A stretch of DNA of 64,000 nucleotides from Sulfurimonas aquatica. GTDB taxonomy: Bacteria > Campylobacterota > Campylobacteria > Campylobacterales > Sulfurimonadaceae. Positions 28,285 through 46,926 of the stretch are shown piece after piece. Below the pieces are notes generated by a model that worked only from the letters and a program-made list of their open reading frames with translations, was not told where the DNA came from and ran no database searches. Within the stretch, counting starts at the first letter, position 1; each line of letters begins with the position of its first letter. Both the position numbers and the translations under genes were made by a program. The DNA is taken from the NCBI RefSeq assembly GCF_017357825.1, contig NZ_CP046072.1:310001-374000 (forward strand). The letters are read 5' to 3'.

Positions 28285-28380
28285 ACTAAAGATAGTTGGG
28301 GGTATCTACCGTGTTGGTAGTTAGCTTAATCGAGCCTTTCTCGCCCCTCTTGAAGTTATGTCTGGAAAGGAGAAATATAT
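28285..28380 (+). promoter_or_regulatory. Probable ribosomal protein L10 leader
   Basis: The about 100 bases before rplJ contain purine-rich and paired segments (GGGGGTATCTACC, TTGGTAG, CTTTCTCGCCCCTC) ahead of a GGAAAGGAG ribosome site. In most bacteria the L10-(L12) complex binds a structured leader in this position and represses rplJL translation. I infer the role from position and structure; no covariance model was run. Confidence 0.45.
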
Positions 28381-28863
28381 ATGTTAAAGTCAAAAAAAGC
28401 TGAAGTAATTAACGAGTTAACTACTTCATTTGCTAATACGACGGCAGTTGTTATATGTGACTACAAAGGTTTAACTGTAAGTGAACTTGAAGTATTACGT
28501 AAAGCTGCTCGTGCTAAAGATACAAGTGTTCAGGTTGTTAAAAATACCTTAGCAACAATTGCATTGAATAACGCAGAGATGAGTGGTGTAGACATTAAAG
28601 ATACAAATATTTTTATTTGGTCTGATGATGTTATTAATGCTGCAAAAATTGCTGCTGATTTCGCTAAAAGCAATGATAAATTTGTTATCAAAGCTGGTTA
28701 TTTAGATAAAGAACCTGCAGACGTGACTAAAATCGAAGCATTCGCTAAACTTCCTGGTCGTGAAGAACTTCTTGGTATGCTTGCTGCTACTTGGATGGCT
28801 CCAATCACAAATATGGCTGTTGGAATCGATGCTCTTAGAAAGAAAAAAGAAGAGGAAGCATAG
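28381..28863 (+). CDS. rplJ: 50S ribosomal protein L10
   Basis: 160 residues. N-terminal rRNA-binding domain with AVVICDYKGLTVSELEVLRK (about 22-41) and a C-terminal helix (GMLAATWMAPITNMAVGID, then a charged tail) that anchors L7/L12 dimers. The start is fixed by GGAAAGGAG upstream. rplL follows after 62 bases. Confidence 0.97.
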   Translation: MLKSKKAEVINELTTSFANTTAVVICDYKGLTVSELEVLRKAARAKDTSVQVVKNTLATIALNNAEMSGVDIKDTNIFIWSDDVINAAKIAADFAKSNDKFVIKAGYLDKEPADVTKIEAFAKLPGREELLGMLAATWMAPITNMAVGIDALRKKKEEEA

Positions 28864-28925
28864 TCTTCACTCTTTCATGTGACTAATGTCACAACAATAA
28901 AAAAACAATAAAAAAAGGAGTTACT

Positions 28926-29297
28926 ATGGCTGTAACTAAAGAAGACGTATTAGAATTTATCTCTGGTTTATCTGTTCTTGAGCTTTCTGAGCTTGTAAAA
29001 GAATTTGAAGAAAAATTTGGTGTATCTGCTCAACCTGTAGCGGTTGCTGGTGGTGCTGCTGCTGGTGGAGCTGCTGCTGAAGAAAAAACTGAATTTGATG
29101 TAGTACTTACTGACGTTGGCGCTAAGAAAATTGGTGTTATTAAAGCTGTTCGTGCTCTTACTGGTTTAGGACTTAAAGAAGCTAAAGAAGCTTGTGAAGC
29201 TTTACCATCTACAATCAAAGAGGGTGTAGATAAAGATACTGCTGATGAAGCTAAAGCTGCTTTAGAAGAAGCTGGTGCAGTAGTAGAAGTTAAGTAA
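28926..29297 (+). CDS. rplL: 50S ribosomal protein L7/L12
   Basis: 123 residues. N-terminal dimerisation helices, an Ala/Gly hinge (about 38-55) and a conserved C-terminal domain with [20 protein letters not shown] that binds elongation factors. An AAAAAAGGAG ribosome site precedes the ATG. Followed by a double hairpin region and rpoB. Confidence 0.98.
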   Translation: MAVTKEDVLEFISGLSVLELSELVKEFEEKFGVSAQPVAVAGGAAAGGAAAEEKTEFDVVLTDVGAKKIGVIKAVRALTGLGLKEAKEACEALPSTIKEGVDKDTADEAKAALEEAGAVVEVK

Positions 29298-29315
29298 TTA
29301 TTTAAATACTTATCA

Positions 29316-29340
29316 TGAGGGCCTTGAGCCCTCAATTTTT
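29316..29340 (+). terminator. Terminator-like hairpin after rplL
   Basis: TGAGGGC (29316-29322) pairs with GCCCTCA (29328-29334) around a 5-base loop, followed by ATTTTT. This matches a short intrinsic terminator and probably acts as an attenuator between rplL and rpoB, as known in E. coli. Confidence 0.7.
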
Positions 29341-29384
29341 GGGCGCTTTTACAACGGGATGTTTGTCCTTTTGTAAAAGTGCCC
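29341..29384 (+). other. Long 14-bp stem-loop between rplL and rpoB
   Basis: GGGCGCTTTTACAA (29341-29354) pairs with TTGTAAAAGTGCCC (29371-29384) with a single G-U pair and a 16-base loop. It directly follows the terminator-like hairpin. A double-strand RNase processing site is one possible role. Confidence 0.75.
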
Positions 29385-29510
29385 TTATGTCGTTTATAAG
29401 CACTGTAAAATTCGAGACTCATTATGAGCTCACAAATCTATCTAGAGACGTCTAGATATGATAGCTTAACAAATCAAAGTTAAGCCCCTAATTAACAACT
29501 TACGAGGTAG

Positions 29511-38175
<8,665 letters not shown>

Positions 38176-38192
38176 TTAGTAATAATTTAGAT

Positions 38193-38219
38193 AATATACA
38201 AGCTTTTTGCTTGTATATT
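38193..38219 (+). terminator. Stem-loop after rpoC
   Basis: A perfect 11-bp stem AATATACAAGC (38193-38203) with GCTTGTATATT (38209-38219) and a T5 loop, 18 bases after the rpoC stop. No T-run follows. Probably the 3' end of the rpoBC transcript. The rest of the 253-base gap before rpsL is AT-rich and holds the rpsL promoter. Confidence 0.65.
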
Positions 38220-38365
38220 AAATCTTAACTCTATACAAACTAAAGTATTTTTCAGACTAATGTTACCACTTTAGTGCTTCTATATATTCTCACATTCCTA
38301 TATTATTATTAATTCATACTTAAAATAAGCTAACTTTAATTGCAATTTATGTATTATCTCGTGTC

Positions 38366-38371
38366 TATAAT
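38366..38371 (+). promoter_or_regulatory. TATAAT -10 box of the rpsL-rpsG-fusA operon
   Basis: TGTCTATAAT ends 57 bases before the rpsL ATG, in the only sizeable gap of the block. AAAAAGGA serves as the ribosome site. No clear -35 box is visible. Confidence 0.5.
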
Positions 38372-38428
38372 TCTCTACAAAATGTAAAGAATTAAATTCT
38401 ACTGGAAAATTAAGTAAAAAGGAATTGT

Positions 38429-38803
38429 ATGCCTACAATCAATCAACTGATTCGTAATGAGCGTAAACGTGTGATTAAGAAATCAAAATCACCAGCTCTT
38501 GTTTCATGTCCACAGCGTCGTGGTGTATGTACTCGTGTTTATACGACTACACCAAAAAAACCTAACTCGGCTTTAAGAAAAGTTGCAAAAGTTAGATTAA
38601 CATCTGGTTTTGAGGTAATCTCATATATCGGTGGTGAAGGTCATAATCTTCAAGAACACTCAATCGTACTTGTACGTGGTGGTCGTATTAAAGATTTACC
38701 TGGTGTTAAATACCATATCGTTCGTGGTGCTCTTGATACTGCTGGTGTTGCTAACCGTATGGTTGCTCGTTCTAAATACGGAACAAAACGTCCAAAAAAA
38801 TAG
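38429..38803 (+). CDS. rpsL: 30S ribosomal protein S12
   Basis: 124 residues. The decoding-centre loops [13 protein letters not shown] and [12 protein letters not shown] are intact, with lysines at the positions linked to streptomycin resistance unchanged. Start MPTINQLIR is typical. First gene of the str-type operon with rpsG and fusA. Confidence 0.99.
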   Translation: MPTINQLIRNERKRVIKKSKSPALVSCPQRRGVCTRVYTTTPKKPNSALRKVAKVRLTSGFEVISYIGGEGHNLQEHSIVLVRGGRIKDLPGVKYHIVRGALDTAGVANRMVARSKYGTKRPKK

Positions 38804-38860
38804 TTTAATACTGTTTTTTTAATATAAATATTCAATAGCTACAGGATTAATCTTTAGTGA

Positions 38861-39376
<516 letters not shown>

Positions 39377-39398
39377 TCATTCAATAATAAACTTAGAT

Positions 39399-39424
39399 CA
39401 CTCTAATCTTTTATGGTTAGAGTG
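39399..39424 (+). other. Hairpin 1 between rpsG and fusA
   Basis: CACTCTAATC (39399-39408) pairs with GGTTAGAGTG (39415-39424) with one G-U pair and a TTTTAT loop. TCTTTAATC follows, so it may be a weak terminator. Confidence 0.65.
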
Positions 39425-39434
39425 TCTTTAATCG

Positions 39435-39475
39435 ACCTCTTTTATAAGTAAATATAGTTTATTTATAAAAGAGGT
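39435..39475 (+). other. Hairpin 2 between rpsG and fusA, 18-bp stem
   Basis: Positions 39436-39452 pair with 39458-39474 over 17 bp with one G-U pair, extended by an A-T pair at 39435/39475, around a TATAG loop. No T-run follows. The length suggests RNase III processing or translational insulation of fusA. Confidence 0.75.
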
Positions 39476-39506
39476 TATCTCTCAACTAATTAACAAGGTA
39501 CAAAAC

Positions 39507-41597
39507 ATGGCAAGAAGTCACAAATTAAATGATGTAAGAAATATCGGTATTGCTGCACATATCGATGCAGGTAAAACTACAACAACGGAGAGAATTTTAT
39601 TCTACACTGGTGTTGAACATAAAATCGGTGAGGTTCATGATGGTGCTGCTACTATGGACTGGATGGAACAAGAGCAAGAGCGTGGTATTACAATTACTTC
39701 TGCTGCAACTACTTGTGAGTGGGCTGGAAAGCAGATTAATATTATAGATACTCCGGGACACGTTGACTTTACTATTGAAGTTGAGCGTTCTATGCGTGTA
39801 CTTGATGGTGCTGTTTCAGTATTCTGTGCTGTTGGTGGTGTTCAACCACAATCAGAAACTGTTTGGAGACAACGTAACCGTTATAAAGTTCCTTCAATCG
39901 TTTTTGTTAACAAAATGGATAGAACAGGTGCAGATTTCTATGAAGTTGAAAACCAAATTCGTGAGCGTCTTAAGGGTAATCCACTTCCTATTCAACTTCC
40001 TATTGGTGCAGAAGCTGATTTTGAAGGTGTTGTTGATTTAGTTACTATGAAAGAGATTGTTTGGGATCAAGATGCTGCAATGGGTTCTAATTACCATGTT
40101 CAAGAGATCCGTGAGTCTTTACAAGAAAAAGCTGAAGAGTACAGAGAAAAGATGATGGAGACTCTTGCAGAAGTTGAAGGTAATGACGACTTTGCAGAAA
40201 AATTCTTAGATGGTGGAGAATTTACTGAAGATGAAGTAAAAGCTGCAATTAAAGCTGCTACACTTGGTATGGCTGTTGTTCCAATGACTCCAGGTACTGC
40301 ATTTAAAAACAAAGGTGTTCAAACGTTACTTGACGCTGTTGTTGCATACTTACCTTCTCCAGTTGAAGCTGCTCCAATTGAGGGTACTTTGATGGATGAT
40401 GAAGAAGCTCATGTTGCTGTTCCATCAACTGATGATGGTGATTTCGCTGCACTTGCATTTAAAATTATGACTGACCCATTTGTTGGTGTTCTTACATTTA
40501 TCCGTGTTTACCGTGGTTCATTAGAATCAGGTTCATTTGTTCATAACTCTACTAAAGATAAAAAAGAGAGAATTGGGCGTATCGTTAAGATGCACGCTAT
40601 TAAACGTGAAGAAGTTAAAGAGATTTATGCTGGTGAAATCGGTGCTGTTGTTGGTCTTAAATCTACAACTACTGGTGATACTTTATGTCAAGGTGAGGAA
40701 AAAGTTGTTCTTGAGAGAATGGACTTCCCAGCTCCAGTTATCTCTGTTGCAGTTGAGCCAAAAACTAAAGCTGACCAAGAAAAAATGGGTATTGCACTAG
40801 GTAAACTTGCTGCTGAAGATCCATCTTTCCGTGTTAACACTGATGAGGAGACTGGTCAGACTATTATTTCTGGAATGGGTGAGTTACACCTTGAAATTCT
40901 TGTAGATAGAATGAAGCGTGAGTTCTCTGTTGATGCTGAAGTTGGTGCACCACAAGTTTCTTACCGTGAGTCTATTAAAGAAGAAGTACAACAAGAGTAC
41001 AAATATGCGAAACAATCAGGTGGTCGTGGTCAGTTTGGTCATGTTTACCTTACTGTTAAGCCAGGTGAGCCTGATACTGGTTATGTTTTCCATAATGAGA
41101 TTAAGGGTGGAAGTGTTCCAAAAGAGTATATTCCTGCTGTTTCTAAAGGTTGTGAAGAAGCTATGCAAGCAGGTGTTCTTGCTGGATATCCAATGGAAGA
41201 TGTTGATGTTACACTATATGATGGTTCTTACCATGATGTGGATTCAAATGAGATGGCGTTTAAACTTGCTGCTTCAATGGGATTCAAAGAAGCTTGTCGT
41301 AAAGCAAAACCTTCAATCTTAGAGCCAATGATGAAAGTTGAAGTTGAAACTCCAGAAGAGAATATGGGTGATGTTATCGGTGACCTTAACAGACGTCGTG
41401 GACAAGTTAATTCAATGGGTGATAGAGCTGGAAGTAAGATAGTTGATGCTCATGTACCATTATCTGAGATGTTTGGTTATTCTACTGACCTTCGTTCAGC
41501 TACTCAAGGACGTGCTACATACTCTATGGAATTTGATCACTATGCTGAAGTTCCAAAAGCTGTTTCTGAAGAGATTCAGAAAAAACGTAACGGGTAA
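39507..41597 (+). CDS. fusA: Elongation factor G
   Basis: 696 residues, full length. P-loop [12 protein letters not shown] (about 17-28), switch [10 protein letters not shown] and [10 protein letters not shown] are visible. Domains II-V follow, including the [20 protein letters not shown] block. It drives ribosomal translocation and, with RRF, recycling. The ribosome site AACAAGG precedes the start. Ends the translation block. Confidence 0.99.
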   Translation: MARSHKLNDVRNIGIAAHIDAGKTTTTERILFYTGVEHKIGEVHDGAATMDWMEQEQERGITITSAATTCEWAGKQINIIDTPGHVDFTIEVERSMRVLDGAVSVFCAVGGVQPQSETVWRQRNRYKVPSIVFVNKMDRTGADFYEVENQIRERLKGNPLPIQLPIGAEADFEGVVDLVTMKEIVWDQDAAMGSNYHVQEIRESLQEKAEEYREKMMETLAEVEGNDDFAEKFLDGGEFTEDEVKAAIKAATLGMAVVPMTPGTAFKNKGVQTLLDAVVAYLPSPVEAAPIEGTLMDDEEAHVAVPSTDDGDFAALAFKIMTDPFVGVLTFIRVYRGSLESGSFVHNSTKDKKERIGRIVKMHAIKREEVKEIYAGEIGAVVGLKSTTTGDTLCQGEEKVVLERMDFPAPVISVAVEPKTKADQEKMGIALGKLAAEDPSFRVNTDEETGQTIISGMGELHLEILVDRMKREFSVDAEVGAPQVSYRESIKEEVQQEYKYAKQSGGRGQFGHVYLTVKPGEPDTGYVFHNEIKGGSVPKEYIPAVSKGCEEAMQAGVLAGYPMEDVDVTLYDGSYHDVDSNEMAFKLAASMGFKEACRKAKPSILEPMMKVEVETPEENMGDVIGDLNRRRGQVNSMGDRAGSKIVDAHVPLSEMFGYSTDLRSATQGRATYSMEFDHYAEVPKAVSEEIQKKRNG

Positions 41598-41612
41598 TTT
41601 CTACTTTTTAAA

Positions 41613-41634
41613 GGTGTTTCCATTTGGAAATACC
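41613..41634 (+). terminator. Stem-loop after fusA
   Basis: GGTGTTTCC pairs with GGAAATACC (one G-T pair) around ATTT, 16 bases after the fusA stop. The following sequence is CT-rich rather than a T-run, so termination efficiency is uncertain. Confidence 0.55.
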
Positions 41635-41667
41635 TCCCTCTCTCCTCAATAACTACACAAATACTGC

Positions 41668-41673
41668 TATAAT
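41668..41673 (+). promoter_or_regulatory. TATAAT -10 box of the 41695 gene
   Basis: Perfect TATAAT 21 bases before the ATG at 41695. The short leader contains TTAGGTTAG as a weak ribosome site. Confidence 0.5.
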
Positions 41674-41694
41674 ACAAAAAAATTTAGGTTAGAT

Positions 41695-42360
41695 ATGTAT
41701 AAAATAATAATTCTTACAATACTTGTGACACTTTTAAATGCCCAAAATCCAAAGCCTTACTCCGCTCTTGGTGATGTTATCTATGATAATGTACAAAAGA
41801 TAGATTCTCTTAAGAAAATTAAATATTATAAAGTTTATATTAAAGATATCAAAGCATATGTAAAGGATGTCAAAAAAACCAAGAAGATAGGCTTTGAAAT
41901 AGAGTCTGGAAAGTCAAAAAATTCTAATAAAGAGTACCTCAATAAACTCAGAGAGCTATCTAAAAGAAATGATTATTTTATGAGAAGTGCAGTGACTTCA
42001 TATGATAATGCAGTTAAAAATCAAGATAGCACTCTATTTGCCCAACTAATAAATAGTGGACTTATCGATACACAATCAAGAAAGCAAGAGATAATTGATT
42101 ATTATTTTCTTCATTCGGAAGATATAAATATTGAAGGTGTTATTCAAGAATTTTTAGATGAAGATGCGAAGTTAAAAGCAAAAAAAGAAGCAGAACAAAA
42201 AAGATATAAAACAAAAAAACAGAGAGAAGCTGCAAAAATAAAACGTATACGTGAGAATGATAGAGCTGCCCAAGAGAGATTAGAACGTGAGTTAGAACTG
42301 GAACTAAGTCGCAAAAAAATGAAGATTAGAGAAGATCAAAAATTAGAGTTAGTTCGTTAA
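41695..42360 (+). CDS. Exported hypothetical protein with charged coiled-coil tail
   Basis: 221 residues. A short signal peptide (cleavage near LLNA/Q, residue 16) directs it to the periplasm. The middle is lysine-rich and probably helical, and residues about 150-221 are an almost continuous Lys/Arg/Glu coiled coil. I recognise no family. It is monocistronic with its own -10 box, and its stop codon overlaps the convergent bpt stop by four bases. A role at the peptidoglycan or inner-membrane surface would fit the charge but is a guess. Confidence 0.7.
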   Translation: MYKIIILTILVTLLNAQNPKPYSALGDVIYDNVQKIDSLKKIKYYKVYIKDIKAYVKDVKKTKKIGFEIESGKSKNSNKEYLNKLRELSKRNDYFMRSAVTSYDNAVKNQDSTLFAQLINSGLIDTQSRKQEIIDYYFLHSEDINIEGVIQEFLDEDAKLKAKKEAEQKRYKTKKQREAAKIKRIRENDRAAQERLERELELELSRKKMKIREDQKLELVR

Positions 42361-43070
42361 ATCCATTTATATTCCTCATACTGATTAGGTCTGCCTTGAA
42401 GAGTTTTATAAGGTTTATATTCAGCCTTATATGACAGAGATGGACAACCCTCTACATAATAACCTAAATAAATCCACTTTTTATTCTCTTGTTTAGCTAA
42501 TTTTATTTGATTGTATAGTGAATACTTTCCTAAAGATAAATATGCATACTCTGGGTCATAGTAAAAATATATTGATGAGATGCCATCTTCTAATATGTCG
42601 ATTAAATCTACACCAATAAGTCTATTGTCATCATAGTATAATACTTCATATCCAAAATCTTCATGGCCTAATACAAATGAGTGATAGTAGTGTTCAGGAG
42701 TTGTTTTATTATACTCCCAATCTTTTTTCTCACTCATATGCAAATGGTATCTATCAAAAACTTTTAAGTGTTCTTGAGAAACTGTTGGACGTTGAATATA
42801 GGTGTTTATATGAGAGGCTTTTTTTAGAATTCGCCTAGCTGATTTTGAAAAGTTATAGTTAAGTACATCAATTTTAATGCTCTGGCACTCATTGCATGTA
42901 GCACAAATGGGTCTAAAGTACATCTTACCAAATCTTCTATAACCTCTCTCTACTAAATCTTGACAGCTCTCTAATGAGCAATCATTTATGACTTTATAGT
43001 GTGTAGTCTGCTGTTTATTGTCCAAGTAGGAACATTTGTCTTCTAAGGAAAATTCTTTAAGTAAATTCAT
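42357..43070 (-). CDS. bpt: Bpt-type aminoacyl-tRNA-protein transferase
   Basis: 237 residues, family length. The N-terminal cysteine motif FRPICATCNECQSIKIDV (about 52-69) and the C-terminal GNAT-like domain with GYYVEGCPSLSYKAEYKP are diagnostic. The enzyme transfers Leu (or Arg in eukaryotic relatives) from tRNA to N-terminal Asp/Glu of proteins, marking them for ClpS/ClpAP degradation. It follows prfB on the same strand by 19 bases, so the two are probably co-transcribed. Confidence 0.92.
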   Translation of the reverse strand: MNLLKEFSLEDKCSYLDNKQQTTHYKVINDCSLESCQDLVERGYRRFGKMYFRPICATCNECQSIKIDVLNYNFSKSARRILKKASHINTYIQRPTVSQEHLKVFDRYHLHMSEKKDWEYNKTTPEHYYHSFVLGHEDFGYEVLYYDDNRLIGVDLIDILEDGISSIYFYYDPEYAYLSLGKYSLYNQIKLAKQENKKWIYLGYYVEGCPSLSYKAEYKPYKTLQGRPNQYEEYKWI

Positions 43071-43089
43071 AATGTAATCTTGCCATAAT

Positions 43090-44187
43090 CTAAGAGCGAT
43101 TTTGTGCTATTAGAACTCCCTCTATCATTTTATCTATATCTCCATCTAAAATAGCAGAGATATTTGAGAGTGCTTCGTTTGAACGAGTATCTTTTACTTG
43201 CTGATAAGGTTGCATGACATAGGAACGTATTTGATGTCCCCAACCTATCTCACTTTTAGATATACCATCCTTTTCAGCCTTTTGAGCTTCTAACTCTAGC
43301 TCATATAAACGCGACTTTAACATTTTCATGGCCGTTGCTTTATTTTTATGCTGACTTCTATCGTTTTGGCATTGCACTATTACGCCACTCTCTATATGCG
43401 TTAGTCGTATAGCCGATTCTGTTTTATTGACATGTTGGCCACCTGCTCCACTTGCACGGTAAGTATCAATGCGAAGATCCTTATCTTCTATGACAATATT
43501 AATGTCATCGTCAATCTCGGGAGAGACCATAACGGATGAGAATGAAGTATGGCGTTTAGAATTTGAGTCAAATGGAGATATTCGAACAAGTCTATGTATA
43601 CCATTTTCTACCTTGAGGTATCCGTAGGCATTTTCACCTTTTATGATGATCGATACATCTTTTATTCCCGCTTCCTCTCCAGACTGATAGTCAAGTACCT
43701 CGACACTGAATCCTCTACGTTCAGCCCAACGTTTATACATTCTAAGAAGCATCTCCGCCCAGTCTTGACTCTCTGTTCCACCAGCACCTGGGTGGATAGA
43801 AAGAATGGCGTTGTTTGCATCACTCTCCCCACTTAGAAGAACTTCTATCTCCATATCCCTAATCTGTTCCTCTAGTTTTGGAGCATCACCGTACAAGAGG
43901 TTTAATGACTCTTCATCATTCTCCTCTTTTGCCATCTCGTAAAGCTCAAAAGCATCCGTTACTGCATCTGAAGCTATTTCATATTTATCTAACTTTCTTT
44001 GAAGTTGCGTTTTTTCTTTTTGTATTTTTGCAGCATATGTGGCATCATTCCAAAAATCCTGATCACTCTCAAGCTCTTCAATCTCTTGAAGCCTAGTTTT
44101 GATTTTTTGGGGCTCTACAACACCAGTAATATTTTGCATTTTAATGGTTATATTTTTTAAGAGCTCTGTATATTCATAATTATCCAT
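43090..44187 (-). CDS. prfB: Peptide chain release factor 2
   Basis: 365 residues in one continuous frame, without the in-frame UGA and programmed +1 shift found in many bacterial prfB genes. The stop-codon recognition motif SPF (in [15 protein letters not shown], about 205) and the GGQ peptidyl-hydrolysis motif ([18 protein letters not shown], about 246) are intact. RF2 terminates translation at UGA and UAA. An AAGGTA ribosome site precedes the start. Divergent from panC. Confidence 0.97.
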   Translation of the reverse strand: MDNYEYTELLKNITIKMQNITGVVEPQKIKTRLQEIEELESDQDFWNDATYAAKIQKEKTQLQRKLDKYEIASDAVTDAFELYEMAKEENDEESLNLLYGDAPKLEEQIRDMEIEVLLSGESDANNAILSIHPGAGGTESQDWAEMLLRMYKRWAERRGFSVEVLDYQSGEEAGIKDVSIIIKGENAYGYLKVENGIHRLVRISPFDSNSKRHTSFSSVMVSPEIDDDINIVIEDKDLRIDTYRASGAGGQHVNKTESAIRLTHIESGVIVQCQNDRSQHKNKATAMKMLKSRLYELELEAQKAEKDGISKSEIGWGHQIRSYVMQPYQQVKDTRSNEALSNISAILDGDIDKMIEGVLIAQNRS

Positions 44188-44205
44188 AAAATACCTTATA
44201 TTCGT

Positions 44206-44211
44206 TATAAT
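44206..44211 (+). promoter_or_regulatory. TATAAT -10 box of panC
   Basis: Perfect TATAAT 26 bases before the panC ATG, with GAGG as ribosome site, in the 50-base gap between divergent prfB and panC. Confidence 0.55.
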
Positions 44212-44237
44212 GCGATTATATAAAATAGAGGCTTAAA

Positions 44238-45059
44238 ATGAGGATTATTTCAAAAGTTCTAGAGTTAAAAGAGTATCTAAAAGAGCAGAATGAGAATATT
44301 GGTTTTGTTCCAACCATGGGAGCACTTCATGATGGTCACATTTCTCTTATCAAAAAAGCAAGAGCAGAGTGTAAATTTGTTGTAGTGTCAATCTTTGTAA
44401 ACCCTACTCAGTTTTTAGAAGGTGAAGACTTTGATAAGTATCCTTCTAAAGATGAGGCAGATAAAAAGATATGTCAGTTTGCGGGGGTTGATGTATTGTT
44501 TTTACCTCAAGTTGACGAGATTTATTCAGATGATGAAGTGCGAGTGGTGGCTCCAAATGTAAGGGGATTTGTACTTGAAGGTGCGACTCGCCCTGGTCAT
44601 TTTGATGGCGTACTAAGCGTAGTTAATAAACTTTTTAATATAGTAAACCCAAGATACGCTTATTTTGGAAAGAAAGATGCGCAGCAGTTAAACTTAATAT
44701 CACTGATGGTAAAACAGCTTTTTATGGATGTTGAAATTATCGCTGTAGATACGGTTCGCGATAGTGATGGTTTAGCTAAGAGTAGTAGAAATATCTACCT
44801 GACTCCAGAGCAGCGAGTCGAAGCCCTGAAAATCTCGCGTTCACTCTCTGAAGCATCCAAGATGGTTGGAAAAAGACTTTTGAAATCTAGTGAGATAAAA
44901 GCACACATGAAAGAGATACTCAAGCCATTAGAAATCGGTTATGTTGAAGTACTTAATCGTGAATTTGAGCTTATTAGTGAAGTAGAACTAGGTAACAGTG
45001 TTATATTAGTGGAGGCTTTAGTTGGGGAGACCAGACTACTTGATAATGTCTGGCTTTAA
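44238..45059 (+). CDS. panC: Pantothenate synthetase
   Basis: 273 residues. It joins pantoate and beta-alanine with ATP on the way to coenzyme A. The ATP-binding HIGH-like motif MGALHDGHISL (about 29-39), FGKKDAQQL (about 141-149) and the KMSKS-like RDSDGLAKSSRN (about 174-185) are all present. Its last 24 bases overlap the convergent ftsI gene, and a strong hairpin directly after the stop lies within ftsI. Confidence 0.97.
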   Translation: MRIISKVLELKEYLKEQNENIGFVPTMGALHDGHISLIKKARAECKFVVVSIFVNPTQFLEGEDFDKYPSKDEADKKICQFAGVDVLFLPQVDEIYSDDEVRVVAPNVRGFVLEGATRPGHFDGVLSVVNKLFNIVNPRYAYFGKKDAQQLNLISLMVKQLFMDVEIIAVDTVRDSDGLAKSSRNIYLTPEQRVEALKISRSLSEASKMVGKRLLKSSEIKAHMKEILKPLEIGYVEVLNREFELISEVELGNSVILVEALVGETRLLDNVWL

Positions 45060-46811
45060 AGAAGATGGCTTTAGATAGCCATCTTCTATCATAATATCTA
45101 TAGCTTTTTTAAAAACAGGCACTGCCGTTTGTGAAGCAAACTGACTCTTTTTAGGCTCAATTACAATCACACCTATAGTATATTTTTTTGTTTTGTCATT
45201 TGCAAAACCCATAAACGCAGTATTATATCTGTTAACGTACTGGCCTTTTTCAACTTTATGGGCAGTTCCTGTTTTTCCACCAACTTCAATACCTGGTGTT
45301 ATAGTCTTCTTTCCAGTTCCCTCATTTACAGTTTTTATCAGTATCTTTTTCATTCTTTGTGCTGTAGAGCTTTTTATGACTTGTGTCTGCTCTTCATAGC
45401 CAAGAACATCTTCTACTCCATTGTTTTTTATAAAACTTTTGAGGAGTTTTGGAGTTATAATTCTTCCATTATTGTTAAACACACTATAAGCACGTAGTAG
45501 CTGCATGAGGTTTGCTTGCATACCGTAACCATAAGAACAAGTAGCCTTATAAATCTCATTTTCCAATCGTTTTGAACTGGGGATAGAGCCACTTTTTTCA
45601 TAAATAAGGTCAGGAGTAGATTTTTGTGTAAAACCAAACTTCATTAGTCCTTTGTTAAACTCATATCCTGAGAGCTTTTGTGCAAGTTGAGCAATTCCGA
45701 CATTGGAGGAGTAGACTATAACATTCTCAGCAGAGAGCCAATCAAACCTATGCTCATCGGTAATAACTTTTCGACCAATTTTAAAACGACCATTATGGCC
45801 ATTTACCAGGTCATAAGGATTTACAAGTCCACGCTCAAGTAATAGAGCAAAAGTTATGGGCTTTATAACACTCCCTGGCTCAAAACTATACTCAATCATC
45901 CCACTATTTAGAGAAGGGTAGTCGCTGCGTTTAATATCTTTTGGAAAGAATCTATTTGAACTTGCTAGTGAAAGCATATCTCCATTTGTGGAATCCATTA
46001 TTGCACACATTATTTGTCTTGCATCTAAATCTAATTTCATTGCATCGAGCATCTTTTCTATTTTTATCTGCAAAGAAACCGGAATAGTTAGTTTTATATC
46101 AAGTCCATCAATTTGAGGTTTAGTAAAACTATCTTTATTTAATATAATGTAGCTATTGACATCGCGTTTACCACGACTAAAGCTATCTTGCTTTGCAGAG
46201 AGTGCATTATCAAATCTTTTCTCTAAACCTTTTACACCTCTGATAGAAGTGTAACCATCATCTTCAACCTTATGCGGATAGCCAAGAATTGGCGTTAGTA
46301 GATTTCCATAAGGGTACTCTCTACTCTCTCCACTCTCAATGATACTGAGCCCATGAATAGAACGCAGCCCAGTTTTTTCATTTTTTAACTCCATGAAGAC
46401 TTTAAAACGGCGGAGCTCCCAAGCAAGTTTTTTAAGATAGTGTGCTTGAATCTGTGGGATGTTATAGCTAAGAACTATAACTCCTTTGCGTTTAGAGAGG
46501 CGTTTTCTTATTTTATCACTACTAATTCCAGAGTAAATACTAAAGAGCTCAATAAAAAGTTCTTTTTTCTCAGGGTCTATGTAGCGGCTATTTACAACTG
46601 CTTTATAGAGTTTTTTAGTAGTAGCTAAGTGAAAACCATCAGCACTTATTATACTTCCTCTTTGTGCTCTAGAGTCTTCAGTAGTATGAAGTGAGGGAAT
46701 ATCACGTGACTTTAAAATGGTAATAAGCATTACACTTAAAAATATGATAAATCCAAGAACAATAAGAGTAAAGAGAAGAAGGATTTTTTTACTTTTGTTT
46801 TTGTTTACCAT
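45036..46811 (-). CDS. ftsI: Division-specific transpeptidase (penicillin-binding protein FtsI/PBP3 type)
   Basis: 591 residues. One N-terminal membrane helix (about 10-30), a PBP dimerisation domain starting at SRAQRGSIISADG, and a transpeptidase domain with the three active-site motifs: SVIK (about 314-317), SSN (about 366-368) and KTG (about 513-515). It cross-links septal peptidoglycan. It lies downstream of flgB-flgC-fliE on the same strand, the usual Campylobacterota order. The end overlaps panC by 24 bases. Confidence 0.92.
   Translation of the reverse strand: MVNKNKSKKILLLFTLIVLGFIIFLSVMLITILKSRDIPSLHTTEDSRAQRGSIISADGFHLATTKKLYKAVVNSRYIDPEKKELFIELFSIYSGISSDKIRKRLSKRKGVIVLSYNIPQIQAHYLKKLAWELRRFKVFMELKNEKTGLRSIHGLSIIESGESREYPYGNLLTPILGYPHKVEDDGYTSIRGVKGLEKRFDNALSAKQDSFSRGKRDVNSYIILNKDSFTKPQIDGLDIKLTIPVSLQIKIEKMLDAMKLDLDARQIMCAIMDSTNGDMLSLASSNRFFPKDIKRSDYPSLNSGMIEYSFEPGSVIKPITFALLLERGLVNPYDLVNGHNGRFKIGRKVITDEHRFDWLSAENVIVYSSNVGIAQLAQKLSGYEFNKGLMKFGFTQKSTPDLIYEKSGSIPSSKRLENEIYKATCSYGYGMQANLMQLLRAYSVFNNNGRIITPKLLKSFIKNNGVEDVLGYEEQTQVIKSSTAQRMKKILIKTVNEGTGKKTITPGIEVGGKTGTAHKVEKGQYVNRYNTAFMGFANDKTKKYTIGVIVIEPKKSQFASQTAVPVFKKAIDIMIEDGYLKPSSLKPDIIK
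45060..45087 (+). terminator. panC terminator hairpin embedded in the ftsI 3' end
   Basis: AGAAGATGGCT (45060-45070) pairs perfectly with AGCCATCTTCT (45077-45087) around TTAGAT. It begins right after the panC stop and is at the same time coding sequence for the C-terminal residues of FtsI on the other strand. Confidence 0.65.
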
Positions 46812-46926
46812 TTATCAGTTGCTTTTGTAAGGATTCTTAGCTTTAAGGGAACTAAAGCATAAAGTGGTCGTATTTTAACATAGAAGTGATGAGTAGAGAA
46901 GAAAAAAAGAGAAGTTTATAAAACCC

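Noticed and set aside
43090..44187. Programmed frameshift in prfB
   Set aside because: The frame is continuous for 365 residues from the start codon with no internal TGA.
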